Positions 1 to 9,355 of a stretch of DNA of 64,000 nucleotides are shown piece by piece (the first letter of the stretch is position 1; each line of letters starts with the position of its first letter). This DNA is from Pseudoramibacter sp. (GTDB lineage Bacteria > Bacillota > Clostridia > Eubacteriales > Eubacteriaceae), in NCBI RefSeq assembly GCF_022484225.1, contig NZ_JAKVLT010000001.1, positions 1,364,001 to 1,428,000 on the forward strand, written 5' to 3'. The position numbers and the translations under genes are program-made. Under the pieces are notes generated by a model, which saw nothing but the letters and a program-made list of their open reading frames with translations, was not told the origin of the DNA and did not search any database.

Positions 1-707
1 AGGCAACATCCAAGGAAATGCGCAAAATCATGCAGAAGGTGGTTACGAATAACCCCGAACTTGCTCAGTTGGCGGGCAATTACAGCATCGGCGGCAAGAC
101 CGGTACGGCGCAGAAGGTTGAAAACGGCGAATATTCCCATACCAAATACGTGACGTCGTTCTTCGGGTTTACACCGGTTGACGATCCGGAGTACGCCGTC
201 CTTGTGGTCATCGACGAAGCCCAGAACGGTGCTTACGGGGCCCAGTCCGCTGCACCGGCTGCAATTAAAATTCTTCAGCAGACCTCGGATTATATGAATC
301 CAAGCAGTCAATCCACGAGCAAATTGTCGAAGAACACGGTCATCGTTCCCGATGTGACCGGTCAGGAAGTGGATTTTGCAGCACAGATCTTAAAAGAAAA
401 AGGCATTCGCTATAAAATAAGCGGCAAGGGCAATGTGGTGGTCTCTCAAAGTCTTAAAGCAAAATCGACGTACAACAGCAAAGAGATCATGGTATTAAAG
501 ACCGGAACGAGTTCAGACGGTACCAGCGCACAGGTTTCAGTCCCGGATCTGTCCGGCATGAATATTCAGGAAGCCAATGAAATGCTGAGCGGTTTAGGCC
601 TGAAGATGAAGGTTAAGGGATCAGGCTTCGCCGTGAAGCAGAACCCCAGCGCCGGACAGAAAGTCAAACGCAATTCCGTCGTGACGGTGACGTTTAAACA
701 GAAATAG
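1..707 (+). CDS. Class B penicillin-binding protein, C-terminal part (SpoVD/PBP2B type)
   Basis: The frame is already open at base 3, so this gene starts left of the window and only its C-terminal part is visible. The product is a septal or sporulation peptidoglycan D,D-transpeptidase anchored in the membrane. The third transpeptidase motif is present as GGKTGTAQK (about bases 90-117). Two PASTA domains follow, starting at IVPDVTG (about base 342) and VSVPDLSG (about base 537). PASTA domains bind muropeptide or beta-lactam-like ligands and are usual at the C-terminus of SpoVD and PBP2x. murF begins 16 bp downstream. The neighbouring FtsW/SpoVE-type gene would encode its glycosyltransferase partner. 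Whether it serves vegetative division or spore cortex cannot be decided from the fragment. Confidence 0.9.
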   Translation, partial: ATSKEMRKIMQKVVTNNPELAQLAGNYSIGGKTGTAQKVENGEYSHTKYVTSFFGFTPVDDPEYAVLVVIDEAQNGAYGAQSAAPAAIKILQQTSDYMNPSSQSTSKLSKNTVIVPDVTGQEVDFAAQILKEKGIRYKISGKGNVVVSQSLKAKSTYNSKEIMVLKTGTSSDGTSAQVSVPDLSGMNIQEANEMLSGLGLKMKVKGSGFAVKQNPSAGQKVKRNSVVTVTFKQK

Positions 708-723
708 AAAAGAAGGAGAAATT

Positions 724-2100
724 ATGGAATTTCAACCGTGGACAGTTGAAGAAGTGGCACAAATTACAGGCGGAACAATGGCATCGGGTGACGGCGGACA
801 AGCTGTTTCCGGCGTTGTGATCGACAGCCGGATTGTCAAACAGGGAAATCTGTACGTGCCTATTATCGGTGAAAAAAATGATGGCCATCGTTTTATTCCG
901 GCCGCCTGCGAAAACGGAGCAGCTGCTTATTTATGTGACACCGCACACTGCGACCAATATCACATTCAGGGCGCTGTGAAAATTGTCGTGCCGTCGACGA
1001 TGGAGGCTCTGCGCAAACTTGCGGCGGCGAACCGGGCGAGATATCAAATCCCGGTTGTGGCTGTGACAGGATCAGCCGGCAAAACGACGACGAAAGATTT
1101 GATCGCTTCTGTGCTGAGTGTGAAAAAGAGGGTCATGAAAACCCAGGGGAATTTTAACAATGAGATTGGCGTTCCTTTGACGCTGTTTCAGTTGACGCCG
1201 GAACACGAGGCCGCCGTTGTTGAAATGGGCATGAATCATCTTGGGGAAATTCACCGCTCTATCTTTGAAGTTAAGCCCCATATCGGGGTGATTACCAACA
1301 TCGGTTCAGCCCACTTAGAAAATTTAGGCACAAAGGACAACACCCTGCGGGCTAAAAAAGAAATTCTGGAAACGATGGATGCCCAGGACATTGCGTTGGT
1401 TAATGGAGACGATCCGTATTTGAGAAAAGTTGTGCCGTCCCCCTATCAGGTGATGCGGATTGGCATTCATCAGGACGATGTGGATTTCAAGGCTCAGCAC
1501 ATTGTTCAAACTGCAGACGGGGTAAGTTTTGAAGTCTTCGGCGAAAAATATCATTTTAAGTATCCGGGAGAACACAACGTTTACAATTGCTTAATGGCCA
1601 TTGGCGTCGGTTTGATATTTGATTATTCGCCTTCGGAAATTCAGGAGGGGCTTGACCGCTTTGTACCCAGCGGAAACCGCATGAAGAAAATCCAAATTGA
1701 CGGCAGGAAACTCATCGACGATTCGTACAATGCGAATCCGGAATCGGTCAAGGCAGCCCTCAACACGGTTTCGGCTCAGGCAGAAGGCCGTGTCATTGCA
1801 GTGCTGGGCGATATGCTTGAAATTGGGAAAGACAGTTCGGAAAAACATCGCGAAACTGGCGCTTATGCAGCGGAAAAGACCGCAGTGTTAATTGCGGTGG
1901 GCCCGCTTTCTGAAGCCATGGCTGACGGCGCAAAGGGCAAGGGCATCGAAGTGCATCACGTCGATGATGCAGATGCCGCAGCCGGACTCATTAAAGAAAT
2001 CTCACAGCCCGGGGATACCATTCTGCTGAAGGCTTCCCACGGCATGAATCTGCATCATGTGACAGAAGTGCTGCAGACGGCGGCAGATCAGGAAAAATGA
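724..2100 (+). CDS. murF: UDP-N-acetylmuramoyl-tripeptide--D-alanyl-D-alanine ligase
   Basis: Cytoplasmic Mur ligase that adds D-Ala-D-Ala to UDP-MurNAc-tripeptide, the last cytoplasmic step before lipid I. The 458 residues match the family length. The ATP-binding loop is GSAGKTTTKD near residue 115. The Mur central-domain signatures EMGMNHLGEI and GSAHLENLG follow, then the C-terminal domain with DDSYNANPES and GDMLEIG. The start is backed by AAGGAG seven bases upstream. It sits between the PBP gene and mraY in the usual dcw order, with about 20 bp gaps suggesting one transcript. Confidence 0.95.
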   Translation: MEFQPWTVEEVAQITGGTMASGDGGQAVSGVVIDSRIVKQGNLYVPIIGEKNDGHRFIPAACENGAAAYLCDTAHCDQYHIQGAVKIVVPSTMEALRKLAAANRARYQIPVVAVTGSAGKTTTKDLIASVLSVKKRVMKTQGNFNNEIGVPLTLFQLTPEHEAAVVEMGMNHLGEIHRSIFEVKPHIGVITNIGSAHLENLGTKDNTLRAKKEILETMDAQDIALVNGDDPYLRKVVPSPYQVMRIGIHQDDVDFKAQHIVQTADGVSFEVFGEKYHFKYPGEHNVYNCLMAIGVGLIFDYSPSEIQEGLDRFVPSGNRMKKIQIDGRKLIDDSYNANPESVKAALNTVSAQAEGRVIAVLGDMLEIGKDSSEKHRETGAYAAEKTAVLIAVGPLSEAMADGAKGKGIEVHHVDDADAAAGLIKEISQPGDTILLKASHGMNLHHVTEVLQTAADQEK

Positions 2101-2120
2101 TAGAAGAGGAGCAATAATTT

Positions 2121-3089
2121 ATGGAAAGTTTACACGCAGCCCTTATTTCTCTGATGATAAGCTTTGTGCTGGTCTGGATTGGGACAAAGTGCTTTTTGCC
2201 AGTCCTTCACAAGCTTAACTTTGGACAGGCCATCCGGAAAGAAGGCCCGAAAAGCCATCAGAAAAAATCGGGAACACCGACCATGGGCGGCATTGTCATT
2301 CAGGGCGGTATCTTAATTGCCATGGTGGTTTTTACGTTTATTGTGGGAAAAGACCTGCTTTTTCCGCTGCTGGGGATGATCGCCTTTGGGGTCATCGGCT
2401 TTATAGACGATTATATTAAAGTGACTGCACATCATAATCTGGGCCTGCGTGCCTGGCAAAAACTGGTTTTGCAGATCGCAGTGGCCCTTGTCATTGCCAT
2501 TTATGCCGGACAAAATCCAGAAATCGGCACACAGCTGGTAATTCCCTTCAGTCATCGTCTGATTGATTTGGGATGGGGCTTTTATCCCTTTACGATTTTT
2601 GTCGTCGTCGCGGTTACCAATGCCGTTAATTTGACCGATGGGCTAGATGGTTTGTGCTCCGGGGTTACCGGATTTGTCATGATTTTCTTTATGACCGTTG
2701 CCATCGTGAGCAAAAATCCAGAAATCGCCGCGTTTTCCGGTGCTGTTGTTGGGGGCTGCTTTGGCTTCCTGCGCTGGAACTCCAATCCGGCCGATATTTT
2801 TATGGGAGATACCGGATCTTTAGCTCTCGGCGGCGCTGTCGTCACGACGGCCATTGCCCTGAGACTGCAGATTTTCATTTTAATCGCCGGGTTCATTTAT
2901 TTCTTAGAAGCCCTTTCGGTGATCATGCAGGTCACTTATTTCAAAGCGACTCACGGCAAGCGCATTTTCAAGATGACGCCGATTCACCATCATTTTGAAT
3001 TGTCAGGATGGAGTGAACCGCGGGTTGTGACGGTATTCTGGATATTAACTGTGATTTTTGTCAGCATTGCCATGCTGGCTATATTCTAA
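2121..3089 (+). CDS. mraY: Phospho-N-acetylmuramoyl-pentapeptide transferase
   Basis: Integral membrane enzyme that moves phospho-MurNAc-pentapeptide to undecaprenyl phosphate, giving lipid I. At 322 residues it has about ten hydrophobic segments. Family motifs are visible: PTMGG in the first cytoplasmic loop, FIDDYIK (the Asp-Asp motif), NLTDGLDGL, GDTGSLALGG, and HHHFELSG near the C-terminus. Together these hold the catalytic aspartates and the Mg-binding and His motifs. A GAGGAG site precedes the ATG. It is flanked by murF (20 bp) and murD (13 bp). Confidence 0.96.
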   Translation: MESLHAALISLMISFVLVWIGTKCFLPVLHKLNFGQAIRKEGPKSHQKKSGTPTMGGIVIQGGILIAMVVFTFIVGKDLLFPLLGMIAFGVIGFIDDYIKVTAHHNLGLRAWQKLVLQIAVALVIAIYAGQNPEIGTQLVIPFSHRLIDLGWGFYPFTIFVVVAVTNAVNLTDGLDGLCSGVTGFVMIFFMTVAIVSKNPEIAAFSGAVVGGCFGFLRWNSNPADIFMGDTGSLALGGAVVTTAIALRLQIFILIAGFIYFLEALSVIMQVTYFKATHGKRIFKMTPIHHHFELSGWSEPRVVTVFWILTVIFVSIAMLAIF

Positions 3090-3102
3090 AAAGGAGTAGG
3101 AC

Positions 3103-4479
3103 ATGAAGACATATTTAGTCATTGGAGCGGAAAGAAGCGGCATTGCCGTGACCCAGGCACTGCTGTCAAGAAAGCAGTCAGTGGTATTGACAGATACCAA
3201 GGATTTTAACGTCATTGCCAAGGCCTCTCCAAAAATTGCAGAGGCTTTTGAAGCATTGCCAAAAACCCATTTGTCTTGTTTCTTTGGCAGTCAGATTCCG
3301 AAAACAGCTATCAGCGGCATTTCGGCTGTCATTCCGAGCCCGGGAGTTCCCCTTACCATTCCGATCATCAAAGAAGCGAAAAAACGGGGCATTCCGGTCA
3401 TCAGCGAAGTAGAAGCCGCATTCCGCATGACGGACACGCCTTTTATCGGCATCACAGGCACCAACGGCAAGACAACCACGACGGCGCTGACCGGTGAAAT
3501 CTTTAAACGGGATTCCCGTTATCAGCACGTCTACGTTGTAGGCAATATCGGCAATGCCGTGAGCTATTATGTGAACGAATCGACAGCTTCAGATCTTTAT
3601 GTGTCAGAACTGTCGAGTTTTCAGCTGGAAACGACAGAAACATTCAGACCGAGAGCTGCGGCCATTCTGAACCTGTCTCCGGACCATTTGGACCGCCATG
3701 GCACTTTGGATAATTATTACAAGGCGAAGGCAAAGATTTTTCAGAATCAGACCCCAGACGATATTCTGGTGATCAACGGAGATGACGAAAATGTGCTGAA
3801 GTATACGGAAAAAGCGGTCTCTAAGAAAATTACCTTTAGTTTGTCCCGCCGTGTTGTTCCAGGCGTTTATCAGAAGGACAAAGCTGTCTACCTGGCTCAG
3901 GGCGACAATCCGGAAGAAGACCTGTGCGTCTGCAAAGTTTCCGATATCTTTATTAAAGGGCCTCACAACGTGATGAATGCCATGGCTGCGATCGCCCTCA
4001 CATACTTTTCCGGCGTGCCGGTGGAACTGATCAGGGAAGGTCTTAAAACCTTTAAAGGCGTGGCGCACCGTCAGGAATTTGTCGCGACCATAGACGGCGT
4101 AGATTACATCAATGATTCCAAAGGCACAAACACCGATGCAACCATCACGGCACTCAAAGCGATGGAAAAGCCAACGATTCTTATTGCCGGCGGTTACGAC
4201 AAAAAAGAAGATTATACTGAACTGATGGGATATATTAAGGACAAAGTGAAATATATGATCCTGTTGGGAGATACGGCGAAGAACATCGCGGCCACAGCTG
4301 ACAAATGCGGCTTCGGCGCCTATACTTTTGTCAGGGATTATCCGGAAGCGGTCAAAACAGCCAAGGAAAAAGCTGAATCAGGAGACGTTGTACTGCTTTC
4401 GCCGGCGTGCGCCAGCTGGGATATGTTTGCTAATTATGAAGACCGCGGCGACTTGTTCAAACAGCTTGTGAAATCATGA
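3103..4479 (+). CDS. murD: UDP-N-acetylmuramoylalanine--D-glutamate ligase
   Basis: Cytoplasmic Mur ligase adding D-glutamate to UDP-MurNAc-L-Ala. The N-terminal Rossmann-like domain begins LVIGAERSG, where many homologues have a GxGxSG loop. The ATP loop is GTNGKTTTTALTG near residue 121. ELSSFQLE and LNLSPDHLDRHG are typical MurD signatures, and the C-terminal domain has NDSKGTNTDAT and LLSPACASWDMF. The 458 residues are normal for the family. Its last bases overlap the start of the next gene in an ATGA arrangement (4476-4479), implying translational coupling. Confidence 0.96.
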   Translation: MKTYLVIGAERSGIAVTQALLSRKQSVVLTDTKDFNVIAKASPKIAEAFEALPKTHLSCFFGSQIPKTAISGISAVIPSPGVPLTIPIIKEAKKRGIPVISEVEAAFRMTDTPFIGITGTNGKTTTTALTGEIFKRDSRYQHVYVVGNIGNAVSYYVNESTASDLYVSELSSFQLETTETFRPRAAAILNLSPDHLDRHGTLDNYYKAKAKIFQNQTPDDILVINGDDENVLKYTEKAVSKKITFSLSRRVVPGVYQKDKAVYLAQGDNPEEDLCVCKVSDIFIKGPHNVMNAMAAIALTYFSGVPVELIREGLKTFKGVAHRQEFVATIDGVDYINDSKGTNTDATITALKAMEKPTILIAGGYDKKEDYTELMGYIKDKVKYMILLGDTAKNIAATADKCGFGAYTFVRDYPEAVKTAKEKAESGDVVLLSPACASWDMFANYEDRGDLFKQLVKS

Positions 4480-5657
4480 GCAGCCGTCGCAATAAGGGGA
4501 TACTCTATCGGGTCAAAAAAAAGCAAAATTTGGGCCCCACCGACCGGCCTTTCACAATTGCTTTAATTATTTTGACCCTTTTTGGCCTTTTAATGGTCTT
4601 TTCGGCAAGCATGTACACGTCTGCTGTTAAAAGTTCGACTGGCAGCGGCTATACCCAGTTTGTAAAACAAGCGGTTTTTGTCGTCATAGGATTGTTTTTC
4701 TTGTATATCGGAACTTTTCTTGATTATCGAAAATACTGCAATATGAGAAGGGCATGGATTTTTTATGGCGTCGCACTGCTGCTGCTGGCCGCTGTACTTT
4801 TTGTTGGAACGGAAGTGAATGGCGCAAAACGCTGGCTGCCTTTGGGACCGCTTGGTTTTCAGCCTTCAGAATTGGCAAAGATGGCGGGAATTGTCTATGC
4901 CAGTACGGTCGTGACAGAAAAAAAAGAAGTGTATCACAGCTTTTGGAGGTTTACACAGTACTGCATTTTGCCGATGCTCGTACTTTGCGTTCTTGCAGCC
5001 GTTGAACCTTCGCTTTCAGCGGCGATGGCCATTGGCTTCGGGATGCTCTGCGTGTATTTCTTTGCAGGCATTGACTTTAAATTTTTTCTGCCTTATTTAG
5101 CTATTATTATCCTGGGAGTGGTTGTTAGTTTTAAAATGCAGCCGTGGCGCATTGACCGTCTCATGGCTTTGTTAGGCAAGGGCGGAAAGGATTATCAGAT
5201 CAAACAATCTATCCTGGCCATTGGTTCAGGGGGAATCTTCGGCAGAGGGCTGGGAAACGGCAAGCAGAAAATGCTCTTTCTGCCAGAGCTGCAGAATGAC
5301 TTTATTTTTGCCAATATCGGCGAAGAATGCGGCCTTTTAGGCTGTGTCTTCCTGCTTTTGCTGTACGCGTATATTATTTACCGCGGCATTAAAATTGCAA
5401 AAGCCTCTCATACAAAATTCGGCTATGTTTACGGATGTTCGGTGATGGCGCTTTTGGGGTTTCAGGTGATTGTCAATGTTGGCGTTGCGACCAGTATTTT
5501 CCCGGTGACCGGGATGGCCCTGCCCTTTGTCAGCGCCGGCGGCACGTATATATTGATTTTATGCTGGATGGTCAGCCCAATCTTTAATATGTCGCGGCAT
5601 CCGATCAAGACGAGAAAACGGCAGAAACGTTCAGAAAAGGAGGAAAACGAATCATGA
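4476..5657 (+). CDS. Peptidoglycan glycosyltransferase of the SEDS family (FtsW/SpoVE)
   Basis: Multi-pass membrane protein that polymerises lipid II into glycan strands with a class B PBP partner. The 393 residues begin with a basic cytoplasmic tail, followed by about ten membrane segments. SEDS signatures are visible: the NGAKRWLPLG loop with FQPSELAK, the GNGKQKMLFLPE loop, DFIFANIGEE, and the C-terminal TGMALPFVSAGG. It starts inside murD (ATGA) and ends inside murG (ATGA). FtsW and SpoVE cannot be separated from sequence alone; the PASTA-bearing PBP upstream is compatible with SpoVE or with a dual role. Confidence 0.93.
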   Translation: MSSRRNKGILYRVKKKQNLGPTDRPFTIALIILTLFGLLMVFSASMYTSAVKSSTGSGYTQFVKQAVFVVIGLFFLYIGTFLDYRKYCNMRRAWIFYGVALLLLAAVLFVGTEVNGAKRWLPLGPLGFQPSELAKMAGIVYASTVVTEKKEVYHSFWRFTQYCILPMLVLCVLAAVEPSLSAAMAIGFGMLCVYFFAGIDFKFFLPYLAIIILGVVVSFKMQPWRIDRLMALLGKGGKDYQIKQSILAIGSGGIFGRGLGNGKQKMLFLPELQNDFIFANIGEECGLLGCVFLLLLYAYIIYRGIKIAKASHTKFGYVYGCSVMALLGFQVIVNVGVATSIFPVTGMALPFVSAGGTYILILCWMVSPIFNMSRHPIKTRKRQKRSEKEENES

Positions 5658-6775
5658 AAACAGTTTTTATTGCGGCAGGCGGGACCGGGGGGCATATCTA
5701 TCCCGGACTGGCGATCGCATCAGCCTTAAAGAAACGCCTGCCTGATGTTAAAATTATCTTTATCGGCTCTCACGTCGGAATGGAAAAGAACATCGTGCCG
5801 CGCTACGGCTATCCGATGGAATTCATCAACGCTTCCGGATTTCAGCGCGGGTTTGTCAAGAAAGTCATCGCGGCCAAAAACCTGCTGAAGAGCGCGTCAG
5901 ATTCCAGAAAGCTGCTCAACCGCTATCACCCTGATTTGGTAATCGGAACCGGAGGATTTACCTCCGGCATTATTTTGAGAGAAGCGGCAAAAAAGAAAAT
6001 CCCGACATTGATTCACGAACAAAATGCATATCCCGGCAAATCCAACAGATGGGCGGCGCAGAAAGCCGACGTGGTCTGTCTGACTTTTCAGGAAGCCGCT
6101 CAATATTTTCCCAAAGACAAGACCATGCTGTGCGGCAATCCGGTTCGGGATGCCTTTAAAAATGTAGACAGACCCCTGATGAGAAAGAAAATGGGATTGA
6201 AGCCCGAAGACAAAATGATTTTGGCGATGGGCGGAAGCCAGGGCGCAGCCGCCATTAATCAGGCTATGCAAACCGTGATGAAGGATTTGGCGCAGCAGGA
6301 CGATATCCAGATTTATCAGATTACAGGGCCAAAGCAAATCGAAAAGGTCTGCGCTGCGTGTGACCAGAAGGGCATTGTTTACGACAAGACTTACAATGGG
6401 CCGACCCATTGCCATTTAATCGCATATTCCAATGAAATGGAAATGTTAATGGGCGCGGCAGACATCATGATCGCACGTTCGGGGGCTTCTTCCATTTGCG
6501 AAATGGCAGCTTCGGGAACGCCGTCCATTTTAATTCCTTACCCATATGCAGCCGGTGACCATCAGCGGTTTAATGCAAAGGCTATGGAAAGCGCGGGCGC
6601 TGCCATTGTGATCGACGAAGAAGCATTAGACGGAGAAAAACTGGAAGACTTGCTTTCAACATTGCTTAATGAGCCTTCTAAACTGCAGAGAATGGCTCAG
6701 AACGCGCGCGCCTATGCGAAAATTGATGCGGATGAAAAAATTGTCGATCAGGCGATGGCCTTAATTCAGCGTTAG
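5654..6775 (+). CDS. murG: UDP-N-acetylglucosamine--MurNAc-pentapeptide-PP-lipid transferase
   Basis: Membrane-associated GT-B glycosyltransferase that adds GlcNAc to lipid I to give lipid II. The N-terminal acceptor-binding loop is AAGGTGGHIYPGLA (residues 6-19). TGGFTSG and HEQNAYPGK follow, and the donor-binding domain holds GGSQGA, ARSGASSICEMAASG and PYPYAAGDHQ. The 373 residues are normal. In many Clostridia and Bacilli murC or murB lies near murG; neither is present between murG and ftsQ here, so those ligase and reductase genes must lie elsewhere. Confidence 0.96.
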   Translation: MKTVFIAAGGTGGHIYPGLAIASALKKRLPDVKIIFIGSHVGMEKNIVPRYGYPMEFINASGFQRGFVKKVIAAKNLLKSASDSRKLLNRYHPDLVIGTGGFTSGIILREAAKKKIPTLIHEQNAYPGKSNRWAAQKADVVCLTFQEAAQYFPKDKTMLCGNPVRDAFKNVDRPLMRKKMGLKPEDKMILAMGGSQGAAAINQAMQTVMKDLAQQDDIQIYQITGPKQIEKVCAACDQKGIVYDKTYNGPTHCHLIAYSNEMEMLMGAADIMIARSGASSICEMAASGTPSILIPYPYAAGDHQRFNAKAMESAGAAIVIDEEALDGEKLEDLLSTLLNEPSKLQRMAQNARAYAKIDADEKIVDQAMALIQR

Positions 6776-6787
6776 AGGAAAGGTAAC

Positions 6788-7570
6788 ATGAAAGATAATC
6801 AAAGCAGGAGAAAAAAAGCCCGCCCCAAAAAACACAAACGCAAAATACTGGTCCACCGCGTCGTCGCTTTTCTGCTTGTTGTCGTACTGATCTGCGTTGG
6901 AGGCTATTATCTTTTATGTGCTGCAAACAGTCCGTATCTGAAGATCAGGGATATTCAGATTACCGGCAATACGGCGACAGATACCTATATGCTGGATGGG
7001 ATTGCAGGCCCGCTAGTCGGGCAGAACATGCTTACGGTGGATGTCAACAGTTTGTCAAATCAGGTAAAGAAAACACTGCATACCGATCAAGTCAGTGTCA
7101 TCAGAAAATGGCCGAATACCTTGATTATCAATGCAGGGGATACTTCGCTCATCGGCGCGGTGATCTGCGGCGGCAGTGTTTTATACCTTGACGGGCACGG
7201 CAATGTTGCAGACCGGGCAAATTATCTGTCCAATGTTAATTTGCCGATTATTTCAGGCATTCCAGATATTCAGAATTTAAAAGCACACCGCGCTTTATCC
7301 TCGGCAAGCCAGGAAAAACTGGACGATGCGCTGGCTATTTTGTCTGCTTTGAAAACAAAGGGATTTATCGGGAAAATTTCGGAAATTCACTGGACAAAAT
7401 ACAATACTTACCGCATTATTACCAAAAACAATTCTGTATTTGAAATAACCGGCATTGATAATTTTAACCAAAATAAAAGTTATATTGCTACGTTTTTGAG
7501 AGAAAACCGTTCCAATGTAGAGCTTGATCTGCAGATCGATCATCACGCTTTTATGAAAAACCGCACTTAA
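6788..7570 (+). CDS. ftsQ: Cell division protein FtsQ/DivIB
   Basis: Bitopic division protein that links the divisome to septal wall synthesis. The first 25 residues are strongly basic, followed by one transmembrane helix (about residues 26-45). An extracytoplasmic POTRA domain follows, starting near YLKIRDIQITGN, and then a beta domain. The 260 residues fit the family. The gene is preceded by GAGGAAAGG and is the last gene of the murF-to-ftsQ run; a hairpin and a candidate promoter separate it from ftsZ. Family-wide conservation is low, so the call leans on topology and position. Confidence 0.85.
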   Translation: MKDNQSRRKKARPKKHKRKILVHRVVAFLLVVVLICVGGYYLLCAANSPYLKIRDIQITGNTATDTYMLDGIAGPLVGQNMLTVDVNSLSNQVKKTLHTDQVSVIRKWPNTLIINAGDTSLIGAVICGGSVLYLDGHGNVADRANYLSNVNLPIISGIPDIQNLKAHRALSSASQEKLDDALAILSALKTKGFIGKISEIHWTKYNTYRIITKNNSVFEITGIDNFNQNKSYIATFLRENRSNVELDLQIDHHAFMKNRT

Positions 7571-7641
7571 AAATCCAAGGGTGAAATAATATAAAACCAA
7601 TATCTTTAAATCATCTAAAACAAAGAATTTTTATTGCAAAG

Positions 7642-7670
7642 TTGTGAAATAAAGGGTATCATATTATAAA
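7642..7670 (+). promoter_or_regulatory. Candidate sigma-A promoter upstream of ftsZ
   Basis: TTGTGA (7642-7647) and TATAAA (7665-7670) are 17 bp apart in the AT-rich ftsQ-ftsZ gap. The -35 box is imperfect. The hairpin at 7689-7712 lies between this promoter and ftsZ. Confidence 0.4.
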
Positions 7671-7688
7671 GTCATGTAAAAATGCAAT

Positions 7689-7712
7689 AAAAGGCGTCAA
7701 AGCCTTTTCTTT
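7689..7712 (+). terminator. Intrinsic terminator or attenuator hairpin between ftsQ and ftsZ
   Basis: AAAAGGC and GCCTTTT pair around a GTCAAA loop and are followed by CTTTG, so the U-run is short and impure. It may end part of the upstream operon transcripts or act as an attenuator in the ftsZ leader. Confidence 0.5.
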
Positions 7713-7774
7713 GTTCAAAATAAAAATAACTTATGAAAACATATAAGTCTATGTAAGAACCAGGAGGAAAAAAA

Positions 7775-8893
7775 GTGATAGAACTGGACAACTACAACGA
7801 TAATTTTGCGCAGATTCGTGTAGTCGGTGTGGGCGGCGGCGGAAATAACGCCGTTAACAGAATGATCGAATCAGGCTTAAAAGGTGTTGATTTCGTTTCA
7901 ATCAATACAGATAATCAGGCTTTGGCCTTAACTTTGGCCGAAAAGCGTCTCCAAATTGGTGAAAAAACGACAGGCGGTCTGGGTGCCGGCGGAAATCCGG
8001 AAATGGGACAGCGTTCCGCGGAAGAAAGCCGGGATGCGATTTCTGAAGTGATTCAGGGGACAGACCTTTTGTTTGTGACTGCCGGTATGGGCGGCGGCAC
8101 CGGTTCCGGCGCAGCGCCGATTATTGCAAAAATTGCTCAGGAAATGGGAATTTTGACCATTGGTGTTGTCACAAAGCCCTTTTCCTTTGAAGGCCGAGTC
8201 CGCATGCGCAATGCGCAGATTGCATGTGATTTCCTCCAAGAAAATGTCGATGCGCTTGTGACGATCCCCAATGACCGTCTCCTGCGAATGGCAGATAAAT
8301 CAACTTCTCTGAGAGAAGCTTTCAAATTGGCCGATGATGTTTTGCTGCAAGGGGTCAAGAGTATTTCAGACCTGATTTCAATGCCTGGACTTGTCAGTCT
8401 GGACTTTGCAGATGTTAAGACGATCATGCAGGATGCAGGGCTTGCCCATATGGGGGTTGGCCGTGCAACCGGTGAAAACCGCGCAGAAGAAGCCGCTAAG
8501 GAAGCTATTTTAAGCCCGCTGCTTGAAACGGAAATTACCGGTGCAACAGGCGTTTTGCTCAATATTACAGCTGGCGACGATTTGTCCCTGTTTGAAGTGG
8601 ATAAGGCAGCAACCATTGCAAGAGAAGCCTGTGACGACGATGCCAATGTCATCTTCGGGGCGACCATTGACGAAAATATGGGTGATGAAATCCAGATTAC
8701 TGTCATTGCAACCGGCTTCCTTCCAGCAGAAGAAAGCGAAGATGTCCGCGATATGAAAGAAAAGATCGCAGCACGTCCGGCAAGAAACAGACCGAAGAAT
8801 GAAATCCCGGCACAGACGGGAAACAGCGGAAAGGCAAAATCCGATTCAAAGGACCTCTTTACGATTCCGACTTTTTTAAATAAAGAAGACTGA
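7775..8893 (+). CDS. ftsZ: Cell division GTPase FtsZ
   Basis: Tubulin-like GTPase that forms the Z-ring. The GTG start follows CAGGAGG at good spacing. [14 protein letters not shown] (near residue 17) and the tubulin signature [10 protein letters not shown] (near residue 109) form the nucleotide site. The T7-loop region that completes GTP hydrolysis in the neighbouring subunit carries [11 protein letters not shown] variable linker rich in Lys and Pro ends in [11 protein letters not shown], the conserved C-terminal peptide that binds FtsA, SepF or other partners. The 372 residues are typical. ftsA is not adjacent, as in many Clostridia that use SepF. Confidence 0.97.
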   Translation: MIELDNYNDNFAQIRVVGVGGGGNNAVNRMIESGLKGVDFVSINTDNQALALTLAEKRLQIGEKTTGGLGAGGNPEMGQRSAEESRDAISEVIQGTDLLFVTAGMGGGTGSGAAPIIAKIAQEMGILTIGVVTKPFSFEGRVRMRNAQIACDFLQENVDALVTIPNDRLLRMADKSTSLREAFKLADDVLLQGVKSISDLISMPGLVSLDFADVKTIMQDAGLAHMGVGRATGENRAEEAAKEAILSPLLETEITGATGVLLNITAGDDLSLFEVDKAATIAREACDDDANVIFGATIDENMGDEIQITVIATGFLPAEESEDVRDMKEKIAARPARNRPKNEIPAQTGNSGKAKSDSKDLFTIPTFLNKED

Positions 8894-8899
8894 TCGACG

Positions 8900-9352
8900 A
8901 TGAAATGTCCGTTTTGCAATTATAATGGCAGCAAGGTTATCGATTCGAGACCGGTTAATGACCAGACGATGATACGCCGGCGCCGTGAATGCGAAAGGTG
9001 TAAAAAACGTTTTACAACTTATGAGCGCATTGAAAGTATTCCTCTTATGGTTGTTAAGCGCAGCGGACAGCGGGAGTCTTACGACCGGAATAAGATTTAC
9101 AGCGGCATATTAAAGGCTTGTGAAAAACGGCCTATTTCCGTCGAAAAGATAGAAGAAATGGTGGATCAGATCGAGAAAAAGCTTTATCAGTTGGATGATA
9201 AAGAAGTTTCGTCTGTTTACATCGGTGAACAAGTTATGGAAGCCCTCAAAACAGTGGATGAAGTGGCTTATGTTCGCTTTGCTTCTGTTTACCGCCGCTT
9301 TAAAGATGCAGGCGCCTTTATTGAAGAATTAAATAAATTAATCAAGGAGTAA
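8900..9352 (+). CDS. nrdR: Transcriptional repressor NrdR
   Basis: Zinc-ribbon and ATP-cone repressor of ribonucleotide reductase genes. The N-terminal zinc ribbon has CPFCNY and [10 protein letters not shown], giving the CxxC...CxxC pair. The ATP-cone domain follows from about residue 46 ([15 protein letters not shown]). The 150 residues are the standard size. It begins 6 bp after ftsZ without a strong Shine-Dalgarno sequence, so coupling to ftsZ translation is likely. NrdR genes commonly lie near ftsZ in Firmicutes. Confidence 0.96.
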   Translation: MKCPFCNYNGSKVIDSRPVNDQTMIRRRRECERCKKRFTTYERIESIPLMVVKRSGQRESYDRNKIYSGILKACEKRPISVEKIEEMVDQIEKKLYQLDDKEVSSVYIGEQVMEALKTVDEVAYVRFASVYRRFKDAGAFIEELNKLIKE

Positions 9353-9355
9353 GCT

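Noticed and set aside
7928..8239. Shorter antisense frame in ftsZ
   Set aside because: No conserved features; lies wholly within the GTPase domain coding sequence.
8137..8919. A 260-codon open frame antisense to ftsZ and the start of nrdR
   Set aside because: Ser- and Ala-rich sequence with no known motifs, fully explained by codon bias of ftsZ; no ribosome site.
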